Origin: Enterococcus mundtii
Lineage (GTDB): Bacteria > Bacillota > Bacilli > Lactobacillales > Enterococcaceae
Length of the DNA stretch: 64,000 nt
Assembly (NCBI RefSeq): GCF_013394305.1
Contig: NZ_AP019810.1
Span: 806,001-870,000, forward strand
Direction: 5' to 3'
How positions within the stretch are numbered: position 1 is the stretch's first letter; each line of letters starts with the position of its first letter. The notes beneath the pieces are model-generated. The model was not told the origin of the DNA. It made no database searches and saw only the letters and a list, made by a program, of their open reading frames with translations. The translations under genes and the position numbers were made by a program. Shown in pieces: positions 47,328-56,493 of this stretch.

Positions 47328-48044
47328 TTACATAGCACCAGACGAATCTAATTGCTGCCCTTTAGCATGTTGATTGTCAGTATAATAACTTCCAGACTGC
47401 TGTTCTTCTAATTCAGCCAATTTTGCTTGAATCTGCTCAATCACGACTTGTGCATCTTCAGGTCTTTCAACAAAATCAAAGGCATCACCATCTATTTGGA
47501 TTTTTGGACAAACATCAAAGTCTTCGTACCATTGATCATATCGTTCATTTAACGAGCGGTAATACTGATAGAGCGTTTCATCACTATCCAATTGTTCATA
47601 GTCTCGTCCACGTTTTTTGATTCGTGCCAACATCGTATCAAGAGAGACTTTGATATGCACGAGTAGATCGGGTCTTTTTTTAGGTGCAACATCATCTAAT
47701 TCATGAAGCATCGTATCTAAGAGGTTATCGTATTGTTGGACTTCAATATCTGACACACGACCTAAATCAGCATTTAGATGAAACAATAAACTGTCTTCAT
47801 AAATTGAACGGTCCAATACGTTATCATCATGGTTCAGTGCATTTTTCATAGCTAAAAATCGTTTATTCAAAAAAAAGATTTGTAATAAAAACGCATATTG
47901 CTCTGGATTAGAGTAAAACAAAGGTAGTACCTCGTTGTCCTCTACATTTTCATAAAATGGTGTTGAATCAATCTTTTTGGCAAGCATATCGGTCAAACTA
48001 CTCTTTCCTGCGCCAATTGTTCCTGAAATCAATATCACTGACAT
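47328..48044 (-). CDS. Deoxynucleoside kinase (dAK/dGK type)
   Basis: 238 residues. P-loop GTIGAGKSS at 8-16, DRSIYEDSLLF (DRS motif) near 83, and the lid-region Arg cluster KKRGRDYEQ. These kinases phosphorylate deoxyadenosine, deoxyguanosine or deoxycytidine in salvage. The C-terminal tail (about 205-238) is longer than usual and polar. Third gene of a three-gene operon with a deoxyribosyltransferase and a LOG-like protein, which supports nucleoside salvage. Confidence 0.9.
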   Translation of the reverse strand: MSVILISGTIGAGKSSLTDMLAKKIDSTPFYENVEDNEVLPLFYSNPEQYAFLLQIFFLNKRFLAMKNALNHDDNVLDRSIYEDSLLFHLNADLGRVSDIEVQQYDNLLDTMLHELDDVAPKKRPDLLVHIKVSLDTMLARIKKRGRDYEQLDSDETLYQYYRSLNERYDQWYEDFDVCPKIQIDGDAFDFVERPEDAQVVIEQIQAKLAELEEQQSGSYYTDNQHAKGQQLDSSGAM

Positions 48045-48060
48045 CTAATCCCTTCTCATT

Positions 48061-48501
48061 CTATAAATATTCGCCTTTATAAGCACTTTTGGGTAACATC
48101 TTAAAATCATATGCTTGGATCGCTTCGAACGTTTTTACATATGAATGTAAACTTTGGGTGATCATCAAATTAGTAGGTACCGTTTCTTCTTGAAAAATGA
48201 TGATCGGTTTGTCCATCATCGTGGCGACGCCTAATTCATAGGCAGTGCCAGGATCGATCGTCTGATGTTCAAAGTCTAGGATTGCTACAACTTGTTCTGC
48301 CGAGGCAAGTTCTTTCATGTCTCTCTCGTAGACTTCTTGCGCCCATCCGCTACTAAACATCTCATAATTACTGTGTTGATGGTGTCTTGGTGAGTAGAAA
48401 CTATCCACCGTTGGATTGGCAGTCAATGCCGTTTCAACCTGAGCAATCCGCTCGATTTGTTCATCTGAAAAGAAAGGTCCTGCTAAATAAATATAACTCA
48501 T
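48061..48501 (-). CDS. Nucleoside 2-deoxyribosyltransferase
   Basis: 146 residues, usual length. The N-terminal IYLAGPFFS motif, the catalytic Glu in PGTAYELGVA, and the tyrosine-rich SNYEMFSSGWAQEVYERD segment are typical of lactobacillal PTD/NTD enzymes. It swaps the base of a deoxynucleoside. It shares its start with the stop of the upstream LOG-like gene and precedes the kinase by 16 nt, so the two steps are coupled. Confidence 0.93.
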   Translation of the reverse strand: MSYIYLAGPFFSDEQIERIAQVETALTANPTVDSFYSPRHHQHSNYEMFSSGWAQEVYERDMKELASAEQVVAILDFEHQTIDPGTAYELGVATMMDKPIIIFQEETVPTNLMITQSLHSYVKTFEAIQAYDFKMLPKSAYKGEYL

Positions 48502-49076
48502 TATTTAATCTCCTGCATCATTGATTTCGTTTGTTTTTCTGTTGCACATAATTGATCGATCAGCTCAAAAGGATCATTTGAAAAATAAAGATGATTGAGC
48601 CATTTCTCAGCCATAAATCCTTCTCTTGCAAAATTCCTAATCAATTCTTTCAATCCTGAATAATACCCATGAACATCAAGGATACCAATTGGTTTTTCTG
48701 GTACCAAGCCGATCGCCATCCAGGAGAGTAGCTGCGAAAATTCTTCAAGTGTACCTAGTCCTCCAGGAAAAACCAGCACTGCTTCCCCTTTTTCGAATAA
48801 TAGTTCCTTACGTTTATCGATCGTTTCTGTTGGTATAAACGTCGTCACATCTGTTTTTGGTAATTCTTCAGAAAACAGCCCGACTGGATAAATACCTGTT
48901 ACTTGTCCGCCATTTTGTAAGATCGTGCGACTAAAAACACCCATGATACCCGAATCTGAGCCACCATAAACCAATTCAATTTGTTTTTCTGCCATATATT
49001 TTCCAATCGTTTCAGCTAACAGAATATACTTCTGATCTTGTCCAAAACGTGAACCACAAAAAATAGTCAACTTCAA
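48501..49076 (-). CDS. LOG-family (TIGR00730) nucleotide hydrolase-like protein
   Basis: About 191 residues, probably from TTG 49076 (AAGGA ten bases upstream); a GTG at 49085 sits too close to that site. Contains the family motif PGGLGTLEEFSQLL and the N-terminal ELVYGGSDSGIMG. LOG-family enzymes release free bases from nucleoside 5'-monophosphates. Forms an operon with the deoxyribosyltransferase and the kinase; a base-recycling role fits. The Rossmann-like fold is expected. Confidence 0.85.
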   Translation of the reverse strand: MKLTIFCGSRFGQDQKYILLAETIGKYMAEKQIELVYGGSDSGIMGVFSRTILQNGGQVTGIYPVGLFSEELPKTDVTTFIPTETIDKRKELLFEKGEAVLVFPGGLGTLEEFSQLLSWMAIGLVPEKPIGILDVHGYYSGLKELIRNFAREGFMAEKWLNHLYFSNDPFELIDQLCATEKQTKSMMQEIK

Positions 49077-49573
49077 AAAAAACACATCCTTACTAATCGA
49101 TCTACCTTTATTCTACTCTTGTTTTTTTAAAATAAAAGACTAGATTTAGTTGTATTTTAGTGTTATGCAAAATAAAAAACACTATATATAGTGTTTTGTC
49201 TTAGGATAGCATTTCAATAGATTATGTTTTAATACTATTTTTTAAATAACTAAAAACTAAAAAAACGTATGGTCTTACTTTGTGATATTCTCTTTCTTTC
49301 GACTTTCTTGCGAATAACATTTGACTTCTGTTGAAGAAAGAAATCTATTTTATTTCTTTTGTTATTTTTATTTGTATCGATCAACAAATTCTCAATGGCT
49401 GATCCGTTAGAAGATAGAAAACAGTCAAAACATGGCTGAGGTCAGTACGCATGACTTGCCTTGATCATTGATAAGGGTTCGGAAAAAGCGATAAACGATG
49501 TTGTGGATCATTACTTATTCTTTCGATCTTACTTCTGATCAATCGTCCTTGGGTATACGTGTTGGACAAAAAA

Positions 49574-49603
49574 AGAAGAGGGAACGATTGTCCCTCCTCT
49601 TTT
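49574..49603 (-). terminator. Terminator downstream of the aminosugar/aldonate operon
   Basis: Stem GAAGAGGGA/TCCCTCCTCTT (imperfect) followed by TTTTTTTG on the minus strand. About 310 bases past the last gene of the operon. Confidence 0.65.
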
Positions 49604-49749
49604 GGCACAGTAAATAAAAGCCCATACATTTTATTCATTTAATCGACAAAAAACCTAGCAATCTCTTTTAAGATTCGATACAATGAACTCGGTCGATGGT
49701 TTCCATTGACTATGGCAAACTTGATTGGTCAATGCGTTGACTACTCAAG

Positions 49750-49794
49750 CCCTCAATTTTTAGCTGCCACTAAAAATTGGGGGGCCTTTTTTAT
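49750..49794 (+). terminator. Orphan plus-strand terminator
   Basis: Stem CCCTCAATTTTTAG/CTAAAAATTGGGGGG followed by CCTTTTTTATTT. No plus-strand gene lies upstream within 600 bases. Confidence 0.7.
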
Positions 49795-49908
49795 TTGACT
49801 GTTTCTATCTGCCATTTATGATACTGATTCCCAGATGGAGAGTCAAGCGAATCTGAAAAGCTACGAAAAACTGTACCATTTTTCGCCCATTTTTTTGTAT
49901 AACTTATT

Positions 49909-50916
49909 TTATCGATTTAAATCAATCGTTGGATGCGTCAATAATTGGTCCACTTGCTTTCTGGTCGTCAGTGGCACATCCCCTTGGATCGTGTGGGCTA
50001 AGCGTGAATTACCTAAAGCAAATTGGACGGTTCGATCCAATGACCATTCCTCACTATAGCCTAATAAAATCCCCGCAGCAAAGGCATCACCTGCTCCGAT
50101 ACGATCTAAACTATCCAGTGGATAAGCTTCTGTTTCGATCCATTCTGTCGAAGTCATCAGATAGCCACTTAGTTGTTTCTTTTCACTGGTTGATTGCCGT
50201 GTCGTACCAGCAAACCAGTCAATTTGGTAATCACTTAAAAATTCTTGGAACGAACGAATCTTGGCAGAACGACTGGAAAGGTCGATCGGCCTCTCTAATA
50301 ATTCAGACAAATCACGAACAGAACCAAAGATGACCGTGCAATAGGGCAGTATTTCTTGATAACGTTCCTTCATCACTCTTTTTTTATCTGGCTCTTGGTT
50401 TAGACTCGGACGAAAATTAAAATCAAAACAAACTTTTTTTCCTTTCCTATGCGCTGTTTTTGCTACAGCAAGCGCCACTTCCGCTGAATGCTCATTCAAA
50501 CTCAAACTGATGCCACAGATGTGGACTAAATCAACTGTTTCGATAAAGTCCTCGATGGCATAATCAGCCACTGTAGCTAAGCCAAAAGAACTGTTTTTAC
50601 GATTTTGATAGGTGATTTCTGTTGGTCTGATCCCATAGCCCATCTCAGCAAAATAAGTACCGATATGTTGTTCTTTTTGAATGACATAGGAGGTATTGAT
50701 GCCTAAACTCTTCAAATTAGCTAACGCTGCATCTCCCAAACGATTGGCTGGTAGTGCCGTCAACAAGTAACTTTCCAATCCAAAATGTGCTAGATTACCA
50801 ACTAGATTCACACCTGTTCCAGTATAAGCCATACGCAAAGTGTGTGTTTGTTCCAACATCAGATATTCAGGAGGTGTCAGCCTCAACATCACTTCACCAA
50901 ATGCACCGATTTTCAT
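49909..50916 (-). CDS. kdgK: 2-keto-3-deoxygluconate kinase (PfkB family)
   Basis: 335 residues from ATG 50916 (MKIGAFGEVMLRL). The PfkB C-terminal signature is LDRIGAGDAFAAGILLGY, with the catalytic Asp inside, and the sugar-binding GTGVNLVGNLAHFG is at the N-terminus. It turns 2-keto-3-deoxy-gluconate into KDPG. Last gene of the operon; it starts just after the aldolase stop (GGTGAGTGACCATG). A separate KDG kinase implies that the intermediate made by the upstream ammonia lyase is not phosphorylated, unlike in the Salmonella dga route. Confidence 0.85.
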   Translation of the reverse strand: MKIGAFGEVMLRLTPPEYLMLEQTHTLRMAYTGTGVNLVGNLAHFGLESYLLTALPANRLGDAALANLKSLGINTSYVIQKEQHIGTYFAEMGYGIRPTEITYQNRKNSSFGLATVADYAIEDFIETVDLVHICGISLSLNEHSAEVALAVAKTAHRKGKKVCFDFNFRPSLNQEPDKKRVMKERYQEILPYCTVIFGSVRDLSELLERPIDLSSRSAKIRSFQEFLSDYQIDWFAGTTRQSTSEKKQLSGYLMTSTEWIETEAYPLDSLDRIGAGDAFAAGILLGYSEEWSLDRTVQFALGNSRLAHTIQGDVPLTTRKQVDQLLTHPTIDLNR

Positions 50917-50918
50917 GG

Positions 50919-51671
50919 TCACTCACCTGTTTTCACTAATTTTTTCATCATTTCCAACAACTGACGGACTTCCTGTGGTCGAGTGTCACCTGTCTCTGGA
51001 TCAATGATCGAACTATAGACGTGGGGGATGATTTTTTTGACTCCTGCATCTAATGCGATCTGAACGATTTCTTCAAAATTCGTCAAATCGATTCCACCTG
51101 TTGGCTCTAAATAAAAATCAAACGCTGCACAAGCTGCTGCAACAGCTTCATATTCTTTCTTATGCGCCAATCCCTTCATTGGAAAATATTTGATCGAGCT
51201 TCCACCCATATCCTGTAACAAACGAATAGCTGTTTCGATCGGTACCATCGCAGCAGGGCCTTGGCTACTTAAAGGACCAGTGGCAAGATTGACGTATCCT
51301 TCTTTTCCAGTTGGAGAAACTAAACCATTGACGATCGTGTCTGACTGTCCTAAGACCGCACGAGAAGCGCCAACACCTGTGAAAACTTGGTTGACATGTT
51401 GGGGTTGTAATACTTTCGCCAAGCGAGTCACCATCTGGCTTTGTTTTGGATCGCCGGCACCTAAGCCGATCGATAAGGCGTTATTTGTTGCTTCTTGGTA
51501 TTTTTTCATGTCTGTGATAGCTGCATCATCACTCGGATAATTTTTAGATAAAACACCTAGTAGGATATGCCCTTTGGCTGCTTCATAACATTCTTTTGCA
51601 TTTTCGACAGAATTGGCTAGCACATTCAAACAGATTCTATCTTCAAGATAATTTGGGGTCAATGACATCAT
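50919..51671 (-). CDS. dgaF: KDPG aldolase of the DgaF family
   Basis: 250 residues, TIM-barrel class I aldolase. A likely Schiff-base Lys lies in SSIKYFPMKGLAHKKEY, and YLEPTGGIDLTNFEEI and KKIIPHVYSSIID are typical of DgaF. It splits 2-keto-3-deoxy-6-phosphogluconate into pyruvate and glyceraldehyde 3-phosphate. It is two bases downstream of the ammonia lyase stop. ATG 51671 follows AAAGGAG; a second ATG is the next codon. Confidence 0.88.
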   Translation of the reverse strand: MMSLTPNYLEDRICLNVLANSVENAKECYEAAKGHILLGVLSKNYPSDDAAITDMKKYQEATNNALSIGLGAGDPKQSQMVTRLAKVLQPQHVNQVFTGVGASRAVLGQSDTIVNGLVSPTGKEGYVNLATGPLSSQGPAAMVPIETAIRLLQDMGGSSIKYFPMKGLAHKKEYEAVAAACAAFDFYLEPTGGIDLTNFEEIVQIALDAGVKKIIPHVYSSIIDPETGDTRPQEVRQLLEMMKKLVKTGE

Positions 51672-51673
51672 GA

Positions 51674-52774
51674 TTACTCCTTTGGTTGTAAGATTTCATT
51701 TAAACGTTGGATGATCTGTTCCATCTCTTTTTGCGTCACTGAGCGAATATCGAACTCAATGATCCCATTGTTCGCTTGGTACTCTCTGGTATAAATGACT
51801 GGGGCTTTTGCTTTTAGCTGCTCGATGATCGTCCTGGCAGAGCCTATAACGACTTGGATGCTGGCACGATAGATTTCTCGCCCAGCTGGATCTTGGACGA
51901 CTTTAGCCTTGATACCTGGCAACTTTTCCAGTGCTTCGACAAATGGTTGAACTCTTTTTTTCATCGATTCACCTGATTCACTACCATGTATCAAATAATC
52001 ATCGACTGCTTGGACAAAGCCTAAAACATTTTCTTTGCCGATCTTCATTGATCGACCAATGCCTTGTGATTGCAGACGAACCCAAGAAACGAGCGGATCT
52101 TTACCAATCACCATCCCTGCACTTGGACCTTCAATCGCTTTGGCACCTGAATAGATCACTAGATCAGCGCCCAATGCGGTATATTTCAGTAAGTCTTCTT
52201 CGGCTGCTGCATCAACGATCAAAGGCAGTTCGTAGTGATTAGCCACTTTTACCGCTTCTGCCACATCCAACATACTTTTCTGTACGGTATGATGACTTTT
52301 GATGTACAAAATACCTGCTGTTTGCTCGGTGATCATCGCCTCGATGTGGTCAGGTGTACATTGGTTGGCATACCCTGCCTCAATGACATGCCCACCTCCT
52401 TGTTGGATCATTAATTCCACTGGCACACCGTAATCGACATTGTGACCTTTTGGTAAAATGATTTCTCTGCGTTTGATCGTTTCGTCATAAGGGTGATGCA
52501 CATGGTACATCGATCCTTGACCGATCACCGCAGCAACGGATTGAGCGATTCCAGCAGATGCGGAAGAAACGATTTGAACATCGTCTACTTCTAATTGTTT
52601 TGCCAAGTATGCACCGGTTTTCTTCATCAATTCAGCCATTTCAAAAAAATGTTCGCCCCCAAAACGCTGGGCTTCTAACACCGATTCGCTCAAGGTGGAC
52701 ACGCCTAAGATCGTCATTCGACCAGAAGCATTGATCACTTCATTCAAGCCAAATTTCTCATGATTCACAGTCAT
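51674..52774 (-). CDS. dgaE: DgaE-like PLP-dependent ammonia lyase
   Basis: About 366 residues from ATG 52774, after GGAGGTG. PLP-binding Lys in VIYSGAKAIEGPSAG, with the upstream IVDAAAEEDL aspartate that contacts the pyridine nitrogen. SelA-like fold. Known DgaE eliminates ammonia from D-glucosaminate-6-phosphate to give KDG-6-phosphate. In this operon a KDG kinase is also present, so the substrate here may be unphosphorylated D-glucosaminate. The start overlaps the end of the amidohydrolase gene by 17 nt. Confidence 0.88.
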   Translation of the reverse strand: MTVNHEKFGLNEVINASGRMTILGVSTLSESVLEAQRFGGEHFFEMAELMKKTGAYLAKQLEVDDVQIVSSASAGIAQSVAAVIGQGSMYHVHHPYDETIKRREIILPKGHNVDYGVPVELMIQQGGGHVIEAGYANQCTPDHIEAMITEQTAGILYIKSHHTVQKSMLDVAEAVKVANHYELPLIVDAAAEEDLLKYTALGADLVIYSGAKAIEGPSAGMVIGKDPLVSWVRLQSQGIGRSMKIGKENVLGFVQAVDDYLIHGSESGESMKKRVQPFVEALEKLPGIKAKVVQDPAGREIYRASIQVVIGSARTIIEQLKAKAPVIYTREYQANNGIIEFDIRSVTQKEMEQIIQRLNEILQPKE

Positions 52775-53870
52775 AACTGACACCTCCAATAATAACGCTT
52801 ACAGGGATGATTTGCTGTGTGGTCGTTCGTGTATTGCCATTCGAATCCATCAATTGTTTTTCTTGATCGAGAAACTTATAAATCGTAAAGTCTGCATCAA
52901 AGCCTTCTTTGATGTTGCCTTTTGTCGCTAGGTTGAACTGTCTCGCTGGTGCGCTGGTCACTTTTTCAAGGATTTCTTTCCAAGAATAACCGACAACGTA
53001 GAGTTTCTCCATCGTCGTTGCTAAATCATATACCGGACCATTTTTACGATTTCTGATATAGATATCTGTGCTGATCGAATCGGCTTTGATTCCCGCATGG
53101 AGCGCAGTTTCTGCCACATCAAAATTGAAACTATCAGTCCCATGTCCGATGTCGAACACCACACCATCAGCAATGGCTTTTTTGACGAAGGATTTGATTT
53201 CATTGGTCGCTGGATCAATGATGCCATTAGGCTTTCCATTGAAGCAATGAGTCATCACATCATTCTTTCCCATATGCGCTAAAATTTCATCTAAACGTGG
53301 AGGCGCAGAACCGATATGGACCATTAATGTTAATCCAGCATTTTGCTTTTGGATTTCTTTTGCTAACTTTAAAGGCGTAATCCCATTTTTACCCACGACT
53401 GTTTTACTCATCCGAGCTTTTAGCCCTACAATAAAATCAGGCAATTCTGTTAGTTTTTGATGAACCAGATCTGTTTGGATTTTTGATAAATCTGCCAACT
53501 CATCTTGTTCCACAATCCCCCATTTTGAAATATTCAATAAAGCAAAAACATTTGTCTTTGCTTGCTTTGCATGTTCATAAAATGTATGGATGTTCTCCGC
53601 ACCTGTCGTTCCAGCATCGATGACCGTGGTTACCCCTTTATCCACACCGATTTCATCGGGATAGTCGTAATATAATGTCATTTCTTCAAAACAATGGACA
53701 TGATCATCGATCCACCCTGCGGAGAGATACTGTTCATCTGAAAGTACCAGTTCTTGTTTCCCAGATTCTTCGATATGCTTACTGATCAAGACGATCTTGC
53801 CGTTCTTCACACCGATATCAACAGGTTCTTTGCCTAACTCCTGACTGTTTCTTATAATTAAATCAAACAT
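52758..53870 (-). CDS. Amidohydrolase (EF_0837 family), probable N-acetyl aldonate deacetylase
   Basis: 370 residues with full metal-dependent amidohydrolase fold. The metal ligands are HVH in GWIDDHVHCFEE, a probable carboxylated Lys in VGLKARMSKTVVG, His in LMVHIGSAPP and THCFNGKPNG, and Asp in VVFDIGHGTDSFNF. Annotated relatives are called dihydroorotase-like or adenine deaminase-like, but gene order next to DgaE/DgaF argues for removal of an N-acetyl group from an amino-sugar acid. ATG at 53870 has only a weak AGGCG upstream. Ten bases follow the DUF871 gene. Confidence 0.8.
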   Translation of the reverse strand: MFDLIIRNSQELGKEPVDIGVKNGKIVLISKHIEESGKQELVLSDEQYLSAGWIDDHVHCFEEMTLYYDYPDEIGVDKGVTTVIDAGTTGAENIHTFYEHAKQAKTNVFALLNISKWGIVEQDELADLSKIQTDLVHQKLTELPDFIVGLKARMSKTVVGKNGITPLKLAKEIQKQNAGLTLMVHIGSAPPRLDEILAHMGKNDVMTHCFNGKPNGIIDPATNEIKSFVKKAIADGVVFDIGHGTDSFNFDVAETALHAGIKADSISTDIYIRNRKNGPVYDLATTMEKLYVVGYSWKEILEKVTSAPARQFNLATKGNIKEGFDADFTIYKFLDQEKQLMDSNGNTRTTTQQIIPVSVIIGGVSYDCES

Positions 53871-53879
53871 GACAAACGC

Positions 53880-54968
53880 CTACTTTTCTTTAAATTTGAA
53901 TTTTGACCAAGGGTGGACGAAGGATAGTAACAGTTGTTCATCCGCCACAATGGCACCCACTTTATTTTTTCTTGGATCTTGATGTGGCGTTAATACGATC
54001 TGTAACTCATTCTTGTATTTCCCAAAAGAATCATTTCCAATGACGACATCACCCACTTGAAACGTTTCTTCATTGTCATGAGGAGGATTAGCATCTGCTT
54101 GATACGTTTTTCTCACTTCTGTTGAACGGATCACTTGCGACGTAATATCTCCTCTGCGAACGTGTTGTTCGTTCAAAACGATTCCTCGTTCGACTTCATG
54201 GGTCTGAGGAAGAAACTCAATAGCAAAAACAGTTTGGTATCGATCAACTGTACCTAACGCTTGCAACTCTTCTTCTGAAGCATACGCATTGCCGATAATG
54301 ACATCATCGATAAGATTAGTCGCAAATAAATGTTTAGCCGCTGGAACGACACCTAACTGACGATGCATTTCCAATGTTGGTAAGCCATCGTTTACATCCC
54401 AAGGGCCGATTGTTCCCGTTTGAGAGGTAATAAAAGCGGCGGTACGGATGCCTTGGCGTTTAAATCGGCAACTGCACGTTTCAAAAAATTCATAAGGAAG
54501 TCCAGTTCCTGCTTGAGGATAAAAATTATGACACCCGTATAAAAACGGGGTATTCGCTTGGTGGCTCAAAATATTTTCTAAATAGGCCACATCATTACTC
54601 ATATTCAATTCAATTGCTAACTGGTAAGGATTGTAAGTCAGTAGCGCTTCTTTTCTGCCATCAAAGCCTAAATCTAAACGAATCCCATCTGCACCTAGTT
54701 CATGAAAAAAACTCATGTCATCATAAGAAATGTTCAACTGTTCGAAAATCGATGGTGCGACATCTAAAATCGTTTCAAAGCCAAGTGATGAAGCATATTC
54801 GATCAATTGTTGAAATTTCTGTTTGATTTGTTCTGTTTCCTCAGTCACTTCTAACATGCTCATAAAAATTCGAGTAAACCCATATTTATGTGCCATTTCG
54901 AGATAGGCACGATCTTCTTGCGGATTGCTATGATCAGGATAAAGAGAGATTCCTAGTGAACGTTTCAT
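53880..54968 (-). CDS. DUF871/GH170 protein, second paralog
   Basis: 362 residues, same two-domain layout as mupG at 4427-5494: TIM barrel (GADGIRLDLGFDG, FLYGCHNFYPQAGTGL) and C-terminal beta domain (about 245-355). Residue identities to MupG are scattered but clear. Here it sits between a lactose/cellobiose-type EIIC and aldonate-processing enzymes, so the likely reaction is hydrolysis of a phosphorylated disaccharide whose second unit is an N-acetyl-aldonic acid. Substrate by inference. Spacing to neighbours is 10-24 nt. Confidence 0.85.
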   Translation of the reverse strand: MKRSLGISLYPDHSNPQEDRAYLEMAHKYGFTRIFMSMLEVTEETEQIKQKFQQLIEYASSLGFETILDVAPSIFEQLNISYDDMSFFHELGADGIRLDLGFDGRKEALLTYNPYQLAIELNMSNDVAYLENILSHQANTPFLYGCHNFYPQAGTGLPYEFFETCSCRFKRQGIRTAAFITSQTGTIGPWDVNDGLPTLEMHRQLGVVPAAKHLFATNLIDDVIIGNAYASEEELQALGTVDRYQTVFAIEFLPQTHEVERGIVLNEQHVRRGDITSQVIRSTEVRKTYQADANPPHDNEETFQVGDVVIGNDSFGKYKNELQIVLTPHQDPRKNKVGAIVADEQLLLSFVHPWSKFKFKEK

Positions 54969-54992
54969 ATTAACGCCTGCTTTCTTTTCTAT

Positions 54993-56333
54993 TTACTCGT
55001 TCGTGATACCATCTGTGATCTGGACAGAGGCTTGTTCTGCTTGTTCTGCTTGTTCTGCTTTCTCCTGTGCCAACTGTTGTTTCTCAAATACTTTGAAGAA
55101 TGGATAATAGATCGCCAAAGTGATAAAGAAGTTGAACACGACTAAGACACCCGCAGCGACACTCCAATTGGTACTCATCCAAGCCGCAAATGGCGCTGGT
55201 ATCGCGAAAGGCAGCCTTGCCACCATCATTGGCACTAAACCACTTACCGTAAGGACATAAGAAATTGTTGTCGTTACTAAGGGTGCGACAATAAATGGGA
55301 TGCCTAATACTGGGTTCATGACGATCGGTGCACCAAAAATCATTGGTTCATTGATATTGAATAAACCGGGAAGGATCGACAGACGTCCTAAGCTTTTCAG
55401 ATACTTGGATTTGGAAAACATGAACAGTACGACTAATGCAAGGGTCGTACCTGCCCCACCGATCCAGACAAACCATTGTAAAAATTGTTCTGTAAAGATA
55501 TTTGGCATATCATGTGCATTGGTTCCTGCATTGAATGCGTCGATATTTTCAGCAATCGAGATATCCCAAAACGGACGAATCACCGGTCCCATGATAGCTG
55601 GTCCATGAATCCCTAATACCCAGAAGAAACAAATCAAGAAAACCGTAAGTAGTCCACCAAATAAACTGTTCCCTGCTAACACGCCTTTAAGTGGCATCAA
55701 CAATTGACTCAAGAAACCATTCAAGTCAAAGCCAAGCAAATGACGGATGACCCAAAAGAAAATCAAGATCACTGCTCCTGGGATCAATGCGACAAAAGAA
55801 TTCGTCACTTCTGGCGGCACACCATCTGGCATTTTTATCGTGATTTTCTTTTCAATAAAGAAACGATAGATCTCTACAGTCAAAATCGCTGTTACGATTG
55901 CCCCAAACAAAGAACCTGAACCAAGATTTGCAATATTGATATAGCGTCCAGCGGTTATCCCTTCAAGATCTTCCAACACTTGAGTTGGTGGCGCAGCTAC
56001 GATCAGAAAGGACATCAAAGCTAAAATACCAGCAGTTAATGAATCTAAACGATAGCTCTTTGCTAATGAAGAGGCAATCCCAAATGTGGCATATAAAGCT
56101 AAGATCCCCACTGTATATCGAAATGGGATATCTAAAATTGCCCGATATGGTTCAATGACTGCTGCGACCGACGCAATCGGGATGTTCAATAATATCGTAA
56201 AAAATGAACCAACGATCGTTAATGGCATTGTCGCAATGATTCCTTTTCGAATCGCTGTCATGTGACGCTGTGTACCAATCCGATTCGCAACAGGCATGAT
56301 TTTTTGTTCGATCAACCCTACAAATTTATCCAT
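54993..56333 (-). CDS. PTS EIIC, lactose/cellobiose/chitobiose family
   Basis: 446 residues, about ten membrane helices, domain starting IEQKIMPVANRIGTQRHM as in CelB/ChbC. The substrate-binding NINEPMIFGAPIVMNP lies near residue 335. This family takes up disaccharides such as cellobiose or chitobiose, phosphorylated at C6 of the non-reducing sugar. No EIIA or EIIB gene is in the operon, so shared EIIA/EIIB of the cellobiose type must be supplied from elsewhere. A short AEQ repeat (AEQAEQAEQ) lies near the C-terminus. First structural gene, directly behind the palindrome at 56349. Confidence 0.93.
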   Translation of the reverse strand: MDKFVGLIEQKIMPVANRIGTQRHMTAIRKGIIATMPLTIVGSFFTILLNIPIASVAAVIEPYRAILDIPFRYTVGILALYATFGIASSLAKSYRLDSLTAGILALMSFLIVAAPPTQVLEDLEGITAGRYINIANLGSGSLFGAIVTAILTVEIYRFFIEKKITIKMPDGVPPEVTNSFVALIPGAVILIFFWVIRHLLGFDLNGFLSQLLMPLKGVLAGNSLFGGLLTVFLICFFWVLGIHGPAIMGPVIRPFWDISIAENIDAFNAGTNAHDMPNIFTEQFLQWFVWIGGAGTTLALVVLFMFSKSKYLKSLGRLSILPGLFNINEPMIFGAPIVMNPVLGIPFIVAPLVTTTISYVLTVSGLVPMMVARLPFAIPAPFAAWMSTNWSVAAGVLVVFNFFITLAIYYPFFKVFEKQQLAQEKAEQAEQAEQASVQITDGITNE

Positions 56334-56348
56334 TTATTACTCCCCCTC

Positions 56349-56372
56349 ATTTAAACATTATAATGTTTAAAT
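56349..56372 (-). promoter_or_regulatory. Perfect 24-base palindrome at the EIIC promoter
   Basis: Half-site ATTTAAACATTA with exact complement; its centre reads TATAAT, so it covers the probable -10 box. It starts 16 bases upstream of the EIIC start codon. The adjacent GntR-family regulator is the natural candidate for binding it. Confidence 0.65.
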
Positions 56373-56493
56373 AAAAGATAACATATCAACGATATAATGT
56401 AAACATTTTCATTAAAATATATGATTATTCTGACAAAAAGAGACTGAGACACCCAGCCTCTCCCACCTCCTGAAACCGAATAAACGGCGTGAA

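Larger units (their letters stand above)
49077..49915. other. Intergenic region of about 840 bases
   Basis: No gene with a ribosome site and start codon was found. It contains a minus-strand terminator (49574-49603) and a plus-strand terminator (49750-49794). The latter has no visible upstream gene on its strand and may end a small RNA transcribed from about 49600. A 74-codon plus-strand frame at 49835-50059 overlaps the KDG kinase gene and is a shadow. Confidence 0.5.
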
